A stretch of DNA of 64,000 nucleotides from Kribbella sp. CA-293567 (GCF_027627575.1 NZ_CP114065.1:2852001-2916000), one strand, 5' to 3'; shown: positions 48,685-57,931, numbered from the stretch's first letter. Program-made: numbers and translations. The notes: a model not told the origin generated them from the sequence alone.

Positions 48685-48840
48685 GATGCCCCCTCGATCA
48701 GTAGAGCGACTGTGCCCCAGACGCTAGACCACCGCGCGGACAGAAATCGCGTCGCTGCCAGAGCCTGTGGAAAACGGCCCTGGCGTGGGAGAAACGCCCA
48801 CAGCTCTGCGGTGAGCGCGATCGGCTCGGACAATGAAGGA

Positions 48841-49068
48841 ATGACCAAGGAGAGCAGCATCGCCCGCGTACTGCTGGTGCTGGTCTTCGCGCCGTCCGGC
48901 GGGTTGTTCGGCAAAGCTGTCGCCGACGCCGCGGCGGGCGAGGAGTGGTGGCCCTGGCTGGTCGCCGCCCTGGTCTGGCTGGTGCTCTCCGGACTGGTCT
49001 CGGTGGCGGTCTCGAGCCGGTTCGAGGACGGGCACAGCAAAGACAGATCCCGTGACGAGCACAGATAA
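48841..49068 (+). CDS. Small membrane protein
   Basis: A 75-residue protein starting at ATG 48841 (MTKESSIARVLLVLVFAPSG) with two hydrophobic segments, the second WWPWLVAALVWLVLSGLVSV. The charged tail is EDGHSKDRSRDEHR. It is divergent from the AddB-like gene, 157 bp away. Function unknown. It ends 7 bp before ATG 49076 of the VOC gene, so the two may be coupled. Confidence 0.65.
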   Translation: MTKESSIARVLLVLVFAPSGGLFGKAVADAAAGEEWWPWLVAALVWLVLSGLVSVAVSSRFEDGHSKDRSRDEHR

Positions 49069-49075
49069 TGCTGCG

Positions 49076-49474
49076 ATGGCCGCCGCTGTGCACCACATCG
49101 AGATCTGGGTCCCCGACCTGTCCCGGGCACTGAACGACTGGGGCTGGGTGCTGCACCAGCTGGGCTGGAAGGACGGCGACGGCTGGCCTGGCGGCTTCAG
49201 TTGGAGATCGGGCGTGGACAGCTCGTACCTCGTCGTCGAGCAGAGCCCCGCGATGTCCGCCGCCACCCACGACAGGCTGCGTTTCGGCCTGAACCATCTC
49301 GCCCTGAACGCGGCCGGCCGCGCTGAGGTCGATGCCATCGTCGCCGACGCCGCCGGCCATGGCTGGACCCTGATGTTCGCCGATCGCCACCCGTACGCCG
49401 GCGGCCCGCAACATTACGCCGCTTTCCTGCATAACCAGGACGGCTACGAGTTGGAGATCGTCGCCCCCGGATGA
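49076..49474 (+). CDS. VOC/glyoxalase family protein
   Basis: A 132-residue (from ATG 49076) or 140-residue (from GTG 49052) vicinal-oxygen-chelate protein. The two beta-alpha-beta-beta-beta modules are visible: VHHIEIWVPDLSRALNDWGW with SYLVVEQSP, and FGLNHLALNAAGRAEVDAI with YAAFLHNQDGYELEIVAPG. Metal-site-type His and Glu are present in the expected strands. The substrate is unknown; it may be a dioxygenase or a drug-binding protein. Confidence 0.8.
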   Translation: MAAAVHHIEIWVPDLSRALNDWGWVLHQLGWKDGDGWPGGFSWRSGVDSSYLVVEQSPAMSAATHDRLRFGLNHLALNAAGRAEVDAIVADAAGHGWTLMFADRHPYAGGPQHYAAFLHNQDGYELEIVAPG

Positions 49475-49589
49475 CCTCGATCGGTTGGTGAGACTTGTGG
49501 TGCCTGGAGTGACGCACGGGGCTGCTGGTGTGACATGGTTGGCGAAGGCATTTGGTCGGTCGCGTGGGGTTGGTGGAAGGACGGTGCTC

Positions 49590-52349
49590 GTGACGGAGCA
49601 GCCTGCTGGTGGTGGTGCGCCCACGCCGGCCGCGGAGATCGCAGCTGGTCCGGAGGTTCTGGAAGGGCGGATCCGCGGGCTCCAGTTCGCGCTCGGGCAG
49701 TTGCTCGAGAACGCGCGTCAGCACACTCGCGGTGAGCACCAGCGCGCAGTACAGCTGCATCGTCAGCTACAGGCCGAGACCATGGCGGCGCGGCGGGAGT
49801 CGCGCGGGCTGGTGGAGGCCGCTACGACGGAAGCGCTGGCGGACGCCGAGCCGGCCGCGCGGCTCCTGGCCGACCGGCTGGCGCCTGGGCTGGCATCCAT
49901 TCCGCCCAACGACGCCCGCTGGCGATCCCGCCAGCTCGTCGGCGCAGGCACCCCCTCGTACGTACGAGTCGGCCAGCTCCAAGCCGGTACGCCGGTAGTC
50001 GCGCCGCTGTTGCGCACCAATGGCTGGAAGGTGACCGCCGATCGCAACGAGTCCGCTCGCCGGCTGCTGCAGAGCACCGCGTTGCGGCTGATCGCGGCAG
50101 CCGAGCCGTTCCGGCTGCGGATCGACGCTTTCGACCCGCGGCTGACCGGGATGATGGGCCTGCTGGGGCACCTGACCACGAAGTACCCGCAACTGGTGCC
50201 GAGGGCAACGCACACCGCGGAGCAGCTGCACACGGTGCTGTCCGGGCTGGTCGACGTCTCCTCGATGCGTGCGAGCAGGCAGGCGCAGCTGGGCCACAAG
50301 CACTTCGAGGACCTGGTCCGGGAGACCGGGCGGGTCACCGATCCGTACCGGCTGATCGTGCTGTTCGACTACCCGAACGGGATCGACCAACTGGCCCAGC
50401 GCGACCTGGTCCGGCTGGCGGCGACCGGGGCCGATCGCGGCATCTGCTTCCTGGTCCATCACGACCCGGCGAAGAGCGGAGAGCACGACATCGATGCCCG
50501 GGAGCTGCTGGAGCTGCTCCAGCCCGTTGCCATTGCCAACGAGAAGGTCGAACTGTCGCATCTGCCGAACGTGCCGGCCGAACTGGACCCGCCCTTCGAC
50601 GCGAACATCGCCGCGAAGATCTGTGACGTCGTCGCCGAGCTGGCGGAGATCGCCGTCCTGCCGACCATCGACTTCAACCAGACACTGCCGGACAGGTCCA
50701 CCTGGTGGCGACCGGTCACCGACGAGATCAGCACCGTCATCGGGTACGACGACCGCACGCCCGCGCTGGTGCGGTTGCGCAGCGGCAACCCGGCGCTTCC
50801 CCACGTGCTCGTTGGTGGCGCGGTCGGGCAGGGGAAGTCGAACCTGCTGCTGGTACTGATCCATGGCCTGGCCGCGCGCTACCACCCGGCGGACCTCGAG
50901 ATGTACCTGCTCGACTTCAAGCACGGCGTGGAGTTCTCGGCGCTCGGACCGGCCGGTGAGCGGGAGCACTGGCTGCCCCAGGTGCGGGTGCTCGGGGTGC
51001 ACAGCGACCGGGCCTTCGGTCTCGCGGTGCTGCGGCACCTGTCCGACGAGCTGGTCCGGCGGAGCGAGATCTTCAAGTCCCACGGCAACGTGGCGGACAT
51101 CGCCGAACTGCCGGCCGGCGACGACCGGCCGCCGCGGATCCTCGCCGTACTGGACGAGTTCCAGGTACTGCTGGAAGAAGACGACGAGCTGGCCGAAGAG
51201 GCTTCCCGGTTGCTCGAGCGGCTGGTACGCCTCGGCCGGGCGTACGGCGTGCACGTGGTGCTGGCGACGCAGACGATCGAGGGCGTGAAGAAGCTTTCGT
51301 CCAAGCGTGATTCGATCTTCGGGCAGGTGCCCTACCGGATCGCGCTGAAGACGACGCCGGCCGACTCACAGGCGATTCTGCGGACCGGCAACTCGGCCGC
51401 GGCGGAGCTGCAGTTCCGTGGCGAGGCGGTGCTGAACGCCAACTTCGGGTCGCCGGACGACAACCAGCACGTGCTGGTCAGCTTCGCCGACAAGGTGGTG
51501 CTGAACGACCTGCGGCGTGAGCTGTGGCTGAAGTCCGGTAGTACCCGTCCGCCTCGCATCTTCCACCTGGCCGAGCCGGCCCGACTCGTCGACACCGCCG
51601 CAGCTGTGCAACCCGAGCTCGGCCGGCCCTGGATCGGGTTGCCGATCGCGGTGACCGAGGAGCCGGCGACGCTGGAGGTGCAGCCGGAGCCGGGGGCGGG
51701 CGTCCTGGTGTTCGGAGACGGGCCGGCCGATGCGCTGGGTGTGCTGACGGGACTGGCGGTGTCGGCGGCTGCAGCGGCCGCAGTACCGCCTCGCTTCATC
51801 TTCCTGGACGGCACGGACTCGGCACCGGCGGTTGCCGAGGGCAAGGGCGCGCTGATCCAGACGTTGCGCCTGCTGGGGTGTGAGGTCGAGACTGCCGACA
51901 AGCACGAGGATGTCGTCCGGCGGCTGTTCTCGCTGCGGGACGCCGTGCGGGACGGGCAGATCGGCGGTACGACGTACCTGCTGGGGTTCGGGTTGCACGC
52001 CGTACCGAAGATGCAGACTCATGCCGACGGGTTCTACGAGAGCCCTGCCAACGCGCTGCAGGACATCGTGCGAGGCGGGGCCGGGCAGGGGCTGATCACC
52101 CTTGGCTGGTGGAACCGGATGCACGTCTGCACCCAGCAGCTCGGCTTCGACCGGGGCAGCGTGGCGACGCATGTGTTCCTGCGGCACCCGCAGGACGGCG
52201 TACGGGCGGTGGCTGGGTCGTTGATGCGGTGGACGCCGGAGCCGCATCGGGCGCTGGTGTGGGACGGGTCGGGCGCGCAGGTCGTCGTACCGTTCGCGCC
52301 GCTGCGCGTGGACGAGGTCGACCGGTACGTGGAGCTGGTGCGGCGATGA
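49590..52349 (+). CDS. FtsK/SpoIIIE-type ATPase of a toxin-export-like operon
   Basis: A 919-residue cytoplasmic ATPase. The N-terminal 130 residues form a coiled coil (GRIRGLQFALGQLLENARQH). A central FtsK/SpoIIIE domain has Walker A LVGGAVGQGKSNLLLVLIHG (about 408) and Walker B PPRILAVLDEFQVLL (about 514), plus VHVVLATQTIEG. The last 230 residues look like a second, degenerate ATPase domain. There is no N-terminal transmembrane segment, unlike EccC/EssC. GTG 49590 has GGAAGG 9 bases upstream; a longer start to 49485 is possible. The operon continues with overlapping genes to 55536. Confidence 0.85.
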   Translation: MTEQPAGGGAPTPAAEIAAGPEVLEGRIRGLQFALGQLLENARQHTRGEHQRAVQLHRQLQAETMAARRESRGLVEAATTEALADAEPAARLLADRLAPGLASIPPNDARWRSRQLVGAGTPSYVRVGQLQAGTPVVAPLLRTNGWKVTADRNESARRLLQSTALRLIAAAEPFRLRIDAFDPRLTGMMGLLGHLTTKYPQLVPRATHTAEQLHTVLSGLVDVSSMRASRQAQLGHKHFEDLVRETGRVTDPYRLIVLFDYPNGIDQLAQRDLVRLAATGADRGICFLVHHDPAKSGEHDIDARELLELLQPVAIANEKVELSHLPNVPAELDPPFDANIAAKICDVVAELAEIAVLPTIDFNQTLPDRSTWWRPVTDEISTVIGYDDRTPALVRLRSGNPALPHVLVGGAVGQGKSNLLLVLIHGLAARYHPADLEMYLLDFKHGVEFSALGPAGEREHWLPQVRVLGVHSDRAFGLAVLRHLSDELVRRSEIFKSHGNVADIAELPAGDDRPPRILAVLDEFQVLLEEDDELAEEASRLLERLVRLGRAYGVHVVLATQTIEGVKKLSSKRDSIFGQVPYRIALKTTPADSQAILRTGNSAAAELQFRGEAVLNANFGSPDDNQHVLVSFADKVVLNDLRRELWLKSGSTRPPRIFHLAEPARLVDTAAAVQPELGRPWIGLPIAVTEEPATLEVQPEPGAGVLVFGDGPADALGVLTGLAVSAAAAAAVPPRFIFLDGTDSAPAVAEGKGALIQTLRLLGCEVETADKHEDVVRRLFSLRDAVRDGQIGGTTYLLGFGLHAVPKMQTHADGFYESPANALQDIVRGGAGQGLITLGWWNRMHVCTQQLGFDRGSVATHVFLRHPQDGVRAVAGSLMRWTPEPHRALVWDGSGAQVVVPFAPLRVDEVDRYVELVRR

Positions 52350-53026
52350 AGACCGAGCACGAGCAGTGGACGGCGTACGCGCGGGCGCTCCGGCAGGTCG
52401 CGGGAGCGCGGGCGGACGCACAGCAGACGCAGGACCGGTTGACGGCCAACAGGTCCAAGGCGGAGGCCACCGCGATGGCAGAGGCCGATGCGATGGCCGA
52501 GCGGGGGCGCAAGCTCGAGGTCCGGCTGAACGCTCTTGCCGAGAAGGCGGCCGAGAGTCTGCAGCGCGCAGGCCTGCCGCCGGACGGGAAGCGTGCGTCC
52601 ATCCCGCTGCCGGACATGCGCGGGATGACCGAGATGGAAGCGGCCGCCGCGAGGCTCACCAAGCAGCTCGCGGAGACGGTCGATCAGCTGGAAGAGGTTC
52701 GCAAGGCGGCCCGGGCGGAGCAGGAGCGTCGCAAGCGCCGTACGATCAGCGCCGTCGAAGTGCTGATCGGCCTCGTCGTGGTCGGTGTGGCGAGGGGATC
52801 CCTGCTGGTGGGCTTGGAGGCTGCTGCGATCGCGGCAGTGACTCTGCTGGCCGCGTCACGGGTGCTGGGGCTGCCACGGCTGCCCGGAGCCCGTTGGTGG
52901 GGCTGGGGCGGGGCGGCTCTGGTAGTGGTCCTGATGGCTGCAGGATTGCCGTGGTGGCTGGCGATCCTGGTGCCGGTCGTCGTGTCCGGTACTGCGATCG
53001 TGTTGCCGAAGAAGCGCAACCCCTAG
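52346..53026 (+). CDS. Coiled-coil protein with C-terminal membrane segments
   Basis: A 226-residue protein overlapping the ATPase stop (ATGA). Residues 1-130 are a charged coiled coil (ARALRQVAGARADAQQTQDR, then TEMEAAAARLTKQLAETVDQ). Residues about 135-220 hold three or four hydrophobic segments (SAVEVLIGLVVVGVARGSLL, AALVVVLMAAGLPWWLAILV). It could be the membrane anchor or channel partner of the ATPase; there is no family match that I know. Confidence 0.75.
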   Translation: MKTEHEQWTAYARALRQVAGARADAQQTQDRLTANRSKAEATAMAEADAMAERGRKLEVRLNALAEKAAESLQRAGLPPDGKRASIPLPDMRGMTEMEAAAARLTKQLAETVDQLEEVRKAARAEQERRKRRTISAVEVLIGLVVVGVARGSLLVGLEAAAIAAVTLLAASRVLGLPRLPGARWWGWGGAALVVVLMAAGLPWWLAILVPVVVSGTAIVLPKKRNP

Positions 53027-53042
53027 GAAGAAGAGGCAGTAA

Positions 53043-53303
53043 GTGTCCGACGTACAGCGGCTCAAGGAACAGCTGCACCAGGTCTCCGCGGAGGCCAAGC
53101 AGGCAGCCGGCGGCTTGGCCGGGTTCAAGCTCCGCTTCACCCAGCACAGCGCTCAGGTGGAGAGTCTGATCGCCGGGACCGCGACCGGCGTGGACCGCGA
53201 CATCGCCGAGATCCTCGATGCGGCGGGCAAGGCGGTCGAGCAGGCAGCGGAGGCGCTGGAGATCGCCGCGGCCGGCTGCAAGAACTACGCCGACCAGATC
53301 TAG
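53043..53303 (+). CDS. Small helical WXG100/Lap-like protein
   Basis: An 86-residue all-helical protein starting at GTG 53043 (GAAGAGG upstream). The sequence MSDVQRLKEQLHQVSAEAKQ is followed by LDAAGKAVEQAAEALEIAAA and GCKNYADQI. It lacks a clear W-x-G but has the size and charge of type VII partner proteins. Its C-terminal 30 residues align by eye with the N-terminus of the next gene. The position between ATPase and toxin suits a targeting factor. Confidence 0.75.
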   Translation: MSDVQRLKEQLHQVSAEAKQAAGGLAGFKLRFTQHSAQVESLIAGTATGVDRDIAEILDAAGKAVEQAAEALEIAAAGCKNYADQI

Positions 53304-53305
53304 CC

Positions 53306-54613
53306 ATGCCCTCCGACCTGCAGCGGGTGGCGCAGGGACTGGTCGAGTGTCTGAACGAAGTACCGCAGATGGTCGCCTACCTGCATCGAACGGCCGCCCG
53401 CTGCCGCGACGACGCCGCGCTGGCGATCTCGGCCTCGAAAGGCCAGGCGACCGTCGCTGCACAGCAACTGGATGCGGCGGCGTATGCCTGTGAGCAGGCT
53501 GCTCACTACTTGTCGATGGCACCGCCGAAGGCCAAGGCGTGGGCCGAGGGGTTGGTCGGGGAGTCGCGCTCCAGTGACCGCCCGAACGCGCAGTCGGCGG
53601 ATCGCAACCGCGCGACCGGTGGGTCGGCTGATGTTGCTCGGCGAGATCTGCTGGGACGGGTGACCCGTACGTCGCTGCCGTTCAAGCCGCAGGAACATGC
53701 TGAGGGCAAGGAAGCTCCGCTGATCGTGGTGGCGCGGAAGGCCTTCGAGAAGTTGCGGAAGAAGCAGGAGAAGGACGATGAGCAGCGGGAGGCACCGGAG
53801 GAGCTCGAGCTCGAGATCGTGGTCGCGGAGACCGGCGAGGTCGAGATCGTCGAGCAGGACGAGGCTCCGGAGGAACGCGACTTCGAGATCAAGGTGGAGC
53901 TGGACAAGGCTGCCGCTGAGCTGCTGAAGTCGATGGAGGAGTCGGGAAAGCAGTCATGGGTGGCGGCGACCGTGGTGATCGAAGCGGATCGGGTGACGGG
54001 TGAATTCACGTACCCCGACGAGCCTGTCCCGTCGGCGGTACCGGTCATTGTCGATGTGCAACTGCCTGAACCTGTCGTTGAGCCAGGTGACGGGCCGGCC
54101 GCGGGAGAGGTCGGAGTACCGGAGATCCACGTCGCGCTGGCGGACCTTCCGGGGTTCGACCCGGCGTTCCACCCCCTGACGCTGGGCGATGACTTCATGG
54201 CAGGTGTGTTCGATCCGGGCGACGAGTTCCTGCCGAAGGAACTGGCCATCGCGGAGAGGCTCGCCCAGGAAGGGTGGCGGATCGATGCCCGCCCGGCCGA
54301 CCACGGATCGACCCGGAAGAACCCCGACGGGATGGTTCGCACGACCGGAGCCGACGAAGGGCTCGCGGTGGAGTTCAAGACTCCGGAGAGCACGTCGGCC
54401 AATGCGCTCAAGAGCGCGATGCTACGGGGCGGACAACAGGCGGACATCGTGATCATCGACGGCAGGCCGACGAACGTCTCGGTGGATGCCGCGGATCGTG
54501 CGTATCGTCGCTGCCTCGGTCAGCCGGGAGTGGTACTGCCGAAGATCATCCACGTGATTCTCGGCGACGAACGATTGATCAGTTACCCAAGGAGTGTGGA
54601 TGTCGGACAGTGA
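53306..54613 (+). CDS. Toxin with N-terminal helical targeting domain and CdiA-CT-like nuclease
   Basis: A 435-residue putative effector. Residues 1-90 are helical and paralogous to the 86-residue neighbour (QLDAAAYACEQAAHYLSMAP versus its LDAAGKAVEQAAEALEI). Residues about 125-270 are acidic and low-complexity (EEDELELEIVV-type stretches). The last 140 residues (LPKELAIAERLAQEGWRIDA, TRKNPDGMVRTTGADEGLAV, E-F-K-T) fit the CdiA C-terminal tRNase fold with an E-x-K active site. The following gene overlaps by 14 nt. Target and cleavage are inferred. Confidence 0.8.
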   Translation: MPSDLQRVAQGLVECLNEVPQMVAYLHRTAARCRDDAALAISASKGQATVAAQQLDAAAYACEQAAHYLSMAPPKAKAWAEGLVGESRSSDRPNAQSADRNRATGGSADVARRDLLGRVTRTSLPFKPQEHAEGKEAPLIVVARKAFEKLRKKQEKDDEQREAPEELELEIVVAETGEVEIVEQDEAPEERDFEIKVELDKAAAELLKSMEESGKQSWVAATVVIEADRVTGEFTYPDEPVPSAVPVIVDVQLPEPVVEPGDGPAAGEVGVPEIHVALADLPGFDPAFHPLTLGDDFMAGVFDPGDEFLPKELAIAERLAQEGWRIDARPADHGSTRKNPDGMVRTTGADEGLAVEFKTPESTSANALKSAMLRGGQQADIVIIDGRPTNVSVDAADRAYRRCLGQPGVVLPKIIHVILGDERLISYPRSVDVGQ

Positions 54614-55073
54614 CGAGATCTTTCTGGCGATCGAGGACGAAGTCGGGGGCGTCGCGGCGCGGGTGGCGGAGGTCTTGGGGGCTCGGGGCAACGGAGCGGC
54701 GGACGAGACGGGGGAGTGGGGGTTCGTCGGGCAGGCGAAGGCAGTTGATGCGCCGTACGGGTTGTTCGTCGGGCCGAATTACCTTGGGTCCGAAGAGGGC
54801 GTGCTGCAGGCGATGGATGCCTATCCGGTGATGGTCGATGTGCAGCTTCGGACACACAAGGCGCTGCAGGCGGAGGAAGCGCGGCTGGCCTTCGAGGTGA
54901 TCGTCGGGGCGATGCCTGAGGTGCCCGCGCTGTTGGTTCACAACGTCGAGTGGCTGGTGGCGGCCTATCTTCCAGGCCGGCCGGTCAAGTACTTCGAACC
55001 GCGGCTGACTCCGGATGCGGAGGACGTCGACACCTGGGGCCCCTGGGTTCTGCGAAAGGGAACTGATGTCTGA
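54600..55073 (+). CDS. Candidate immunity protein 1
   Basis: A 157-residue acidic protein starting at ATG 54600, overlapping the toxin end. Key stretches: LAIEDEVGGVAARVAEVLGA, GLFVGPNYLGSEEG, MDAYPVMVDVQLRTH, VHNVEWLVAAYLPGRP. It is paralogous to the next gene (YPV-x-VDV, LVAAYLP). The position after the toxin argues for immunity. It overlaps the next gene by 8 nt. Confidence 0.75.
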   Translation: MSDSDEIFLAIEDEVGGVAARVAEVLGARGNGAADETGEWGFVGQAKAVDAPYGLFVGPNYLGSEEGVLQAMDAYPVMVDVQLRTHKALQAEEARLAFEVIVGAMPEVPALLVHNVEWLVAAYLPGRPVKYFEPRLTPDAEDVDTWGPWVLRKGTDV

Positions 55074-55536
55074 GGAGTACAGCGTCTTTCTGCGGACCGG
55101 GCAGTCGGTGGCGGAGGTGGCTGCCTGGTTGAAGGAGTTGCTGGGATTGCGGCCGGTGGCGGATGCGTCGGGGCGGGACGATGAGGTCGGGCTTCGGGGC
55201 GCCGCGGTGACCGTGGAGGGGACGCTCGGGTTCCTGGTGCATCGGAACTGGCATGTGCTGGTCGATCCTGAGCCGGGGGAGGTGCAGGCGATCGATGCCT
55301 ACCCGGTGCAGGTGGACGTCTGGTACGGGGACGACGAAGGGGTGCAGGAGCGGGAGGCTCGGCTGGTGTTCGAGAAGCTGACCGGCGCCGGGGTCGCGAT
55401 GTTGCTGGTGCGGGATGTGACTGATCTGGTGGCGGCGTACCTGCCGGAGGCCGGGATGCACGACTTCCCTGCCGGCGTGAGCATGGACGAGCCAGATCTC
55501 GAGCAGTGGCGCGACTGGGTGGTCGGGGTCGCGTAG
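55066..55536 (+). CDS. Candidate immunity protein 2 (paralogue of the gene at 54600)
   Basis: A 156-residue acidic protein starting at ATG 55066. Shared words with the upstream gene are IDAYPVQVDVWYGDDEG, LVFEKLTGAG and VTDLVAAYLPEAG. A tandem immunity duplication commonly follows changing toxin tips. No family recognised; the last gene of the operon, with no clear terminator after it. Confidence 0.75.
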   Translation: MSEEYSVFLRTGQSVAEVAAWLKELLGLRPVADASGRDDEVGLRGAAVTVEGTLGFLVHRNWHVLVDPEPGEVQAIDAYPVQVDVWYGDDEGVQEREARLVFEKLTGAGVAMLLVRDVTDLVAAYLPEAGMHDFPAGVSMDEPDLEQWRDWVVGVA

Positions 55537-55620
55537 CGCCGGTACTACGGGGGTGCACGGCCGGATGTCACGCTCCGGGACCGTCACCAGAAAATTTCTG
55601 CGAATCCGCGTCATGACCCC

Positions 55621-55986
55621 GTGACAGCTCCGTCACTACCAGTGAACCCATCCCCACAGGGAAGTGGAAGTGATCGAAGTGAACGAGAGCTGCTCGATAC
55701 CGCTGATGGGAACACCGACAGGCGGCCACAGCACGCCTCCGACCGGCCGCCGGGTGCACTGATGCCCGGCGATCCGGCAGGAGAACAACGTCGCCGCGTA
55801 CGGGTGTGGTTCGGGGACCACGTCGTCGCGGACTACCGGGCGGAGGCCGACGTGGCCGACCGCTATGCCGCAGCCATGACGCGCCGGTTCGCCGGGCTGC
55901 GGGTGACCAGCGAGCCGATCCCCGCGATGGATCCCGGCGGCCTGACGCTGCCGGGCGAGAGGTTGTGGGAGGTCGCGCCGAAATGA
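55621..55986 (+). CDS. Hypothetical conserved actinobacterial protein
   Basis: A 121-residue protein from GTG 55621; an internal ATG 55762 giving 74 residues is equally plausible, because only the C-terminal part (RRVRVWFGDHVVADYRAEAD, RRFAGLRVTSEPIPAMD) looks like a folded domain. The first 45 residues are Ser/Asp/Pro-rich. Its stop overlaps the next ATG by 4 nt (ATGA). Function unknown. Confidence 0.65.
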   Translation: MTAPSLPVNPSPQGSGSDRSERELLDTADGNTDRRPQHASDRPPGALMPGDPAGEQRRRVRVWFGDHVVADYRAEADVADRYAAAMTRRFAGLRVTSEPIPAMDPGGLTLPGERLWEVAPK

Positions 55987-56345
55987 CTGCCCGGCGTTTC
56001 CGGATGATCCGCCATCATGACGTCTCCGGCGTGAGTGGTACCGGACCCGTCGCCGAAGGCGTGCAGTTCACCGACCAAGCCGTCGCGCTGCGCTGGTACG
56101 GCGACTATCCGACCACCACGGTCTGGGACAGCATCGACTCGGTGATCGCGATCCACGGTCACCACGGTGCCACCGAGATCGAGTGGCTCGATCCCGATCC
56201 GGGGCCGGAGCTCGCGCAGCCACGGCGCGCCGATCTGCCGCCCCAGCCCTGGCCGGAGTTGCATCCGGCCCCCGAGCCTCCGCCGGACGAGTTCGCGTCC
56301 GGCCGGCAGACCACGACCGGATCCGGCGCCGCGGACCTGGTCTGA
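55983..56345 (+). CDS. Hypothetical conserved actinobacterial protein
   Basis: A 120-residue protein overlapping the previous stop. The core is [20 protein letters not shown] followed by [20 protein letters not shown] and [20 protein letters not shown], a motif set I recall from small actinobacterial and phage-linked proteins of unknown function. The last 45 residues are Pro/Glu-rich and probably disordered. It forms a two-gene operon with the 55621 gene. Confidence 0.75.
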   Translation: MTARRFRMIRHHDVSGVSGTGPVAEGVQFTDQAVALRWYGDYPTTTVWDSIDSVIAIHGHHGATEIEWLDPDPGPELAQPRRADLPPQPWPELHPAPEPPPDEFASGRQTTTGSGAADLV

Positions 56346-56427
56346 CCCGGACGGGCCGGCGCCGAACTCCCTCCGGCGCCGGTCCCGTTCACCTGTCTGC
56401 CGTCGGCAGAGAAGGTGGGAATTGTCC

Positions 56428-57435
56428 GTGCCGCCTGCTTGGCTTGGGCGCGTGGACATTCTGATTCTCGGCGGTACGGCGTTCCTCGGGCGAGAGCTGG
56501 CCTCTCAGGCACTGGCTCGCGGGCATGCGGTCAGCTGCTTGGCTCGTGGTGAGAGCGGTGCGGTGGCAGCGGGCGCGACGCTGGTCGTTGCCGATCGAGG
56601 CCAACCGGACGCGTACGACGCGGTGCGGGGGCGGGAGTGGGACGCGGTCTTCGAGGTGTCGTGGCAACCGGGGTTCGTGCGTGCCGCCCTCGAGGCGTTG
56701 AGCGCGAAACACTGGACCTACGTGTCGTCCGGCAACGCGTACGAGAAGTTCGACGTACCAGGGGCCGACGAGTCGGCGGCGCTGCGTGCGGCGACCGAGC
56801 TGGAAACCGTCGATCGGGAGCTGTACGGCGAGGCCAAGGTCGCCTGTGAGTTGGCGTCAGTGGCGGCGGTCGGCGACCGGCTGGTGATCGCGCGGGCGGG
56901 CTTGATCGGCGGACCGGGGGATCGGAGCGATCGGGCCGGTGCTTGGGTGGCTCGCGCCGCGCGGGCGCCCGAGGAGCCGCTGCTCGTTCCGGACACGCCC
57001 GAGTTGCCGACGTCGGTGATCGACGTACGGGATCTGGCGTCGTGGTTGCTGGACTGTGCCGAGCAGGGCAAGACCGGGACCTTCGACACGGTGGGCCCGG
57101 TCGTGCCGTTCGGCGAGTGGATCGAGTTGGCGCGCGAGATCGGTGGGCACACCGGACCGGTGGTGCTCGCACCGCCGGAGTGGCTGGAAGAGCGGAAGGT
57201 CGAGCAGTACATGGGGCCGGAGTCGATCGCGATGTGGCTGACCGAGCCCGGCTACGAAGGCTGGTCCAACCGCAGTGGCGCCGCGGCAGCCGCAGCGGGT
57301 CTCCAACATCGCTCGCGGCGGGACTTCCTGATCGACACGCTGGCGTGGGAACGCGAGCTCGGTCTGGATCGCGAACGCAAGGCGGGCTTGAGCCCGGCTC
57401 GCGAGCAGGAGCTGATCGAGGCCGTGCGACAGTAG
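56428..57435 (+). CDS. NAD-dependent epimerase/dehydratase family protein (SDR-like)
   Basis: A 335-residue Rossmann-fold protein. The nucleotide-binding start [20 protein letters not shown] gives G-G-T-x-[14 protein letters not shown] and [13 protein letters not shown] are the YxxxK-type region, although here the Tyr and Lys are in [16 protein letters not shown] and [14 protein letters not shown] follow. Likely a reductase or epimerase for an unknown small molecule. GTG 56428 is chosen; GTG 56452 (MDILILGG) is also possible. Confidence 0.85.
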   Translation: MPPAWLGRVDILILGGTAFLGRELASQALARGHAVSCLARGESGAVAAGATLVVADRGQPDAYDAVRGREWDAVFEVSWQPGFVRAALEALSAKHWTYVSSGNAYEKFDVPGADESAALRAATELETVDRELYGEAKVACELASVAAVGDRLVIARAGLIGGPGDRSDRAGAWVARAARAPEEPLLVPDTPELPTSVIDVRDLASWLLDCAEQGKTGTFDTVGPVVPFGEWIELAREIGGHTGPVVLAPPEWLEERKVEQYMGPESIAMWLTEPGYEGWSNRSGAAAAAAGLQHRSRRDFLIDTLAWERELGLDRERKAGLSPAREQELIEAVRQ

Positions 57436-57439
57436 CGGT

Positions 57440-57931
57440 ATGAGGTTGCTGCTGATCTCCGACACGCATCTGCCGACCCGCGCGAAGAAGCTGCCCGAGG
57501 CGGTCTGGGCCGCCGTCGACGAAGCGGACGTGGTCGTCCACGCGGGCGACTGGATCAACGTCGAGCTTCTCGACGAGCTGAGCGAGCGGGCGAACCGGCT
57601 GATCGGCTGCTGGGGCAACAATGACGGACCGTTGCTCCGGGCAAGGTTGCCCGAGGTCGCGCGGGCGACGCTGGACGGTGTCTCGCTGGCCGTCGTGCAC
57701 GAGACCGGTCAGGCGAAAGGGCGCGAGGAGCGCTGCGAGCGGGCCTACCCCGACGTGGACGTGCTCGTCTTCGGGCACAGCCACATCCCCTGGGACACCA
57801 CGTCGCAACGAGGCCTCAGACTGCTCAACCCCGGCTCACCGACCGACCGCCGGCGCCAGCCGTACTGCACCTACCGGACGGCCGTGATCGCGTCAGGCCG
57901 GCTCGAAGAGGTCGTGCTGCACAACCTCTAG
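57440..57931 (+). CDS. YfcE-type metallophosphoesterase
   Basis: A 163-residue calcineurin-like phosphoesterase. Metal-binding motifs are complete: LLLISDTHLPT (D-x-H), VVVHAGDWI (G-D), CWGNNDGPLLRA (G-N-x-D) and VLVFGHSHIPWD (G-H-S-H). It hydrolyses a phosphodiester or phosphomonoester; the substrate is unknown. It follows the epimerase with a 4-bp gap, so they are probably co-transcribed. It ends by converging with the small gene at 57928. Confidence 0.93.
   Translation: MRLLLISDTHLPTRAKKLPEAVWAAVDEADVVVHAGDWINVELLDELSERANRLIGCWGNNDGPLLRARLPEVARATLDGVSLAVVHETGQAKGREERCERAYPDVDVLVFGHSHIPWDTTSQRGLRLLNPGSPTDRRRQPYCTYRTAVIASGRLEEVVLHNL

Noticed and set aside
56531..57808. Minus-strand open frame of 425 codons
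   Set aside because: Antisense to the epimerase and phosphoesterase genes; Arg/Pro-rich and without motifs.
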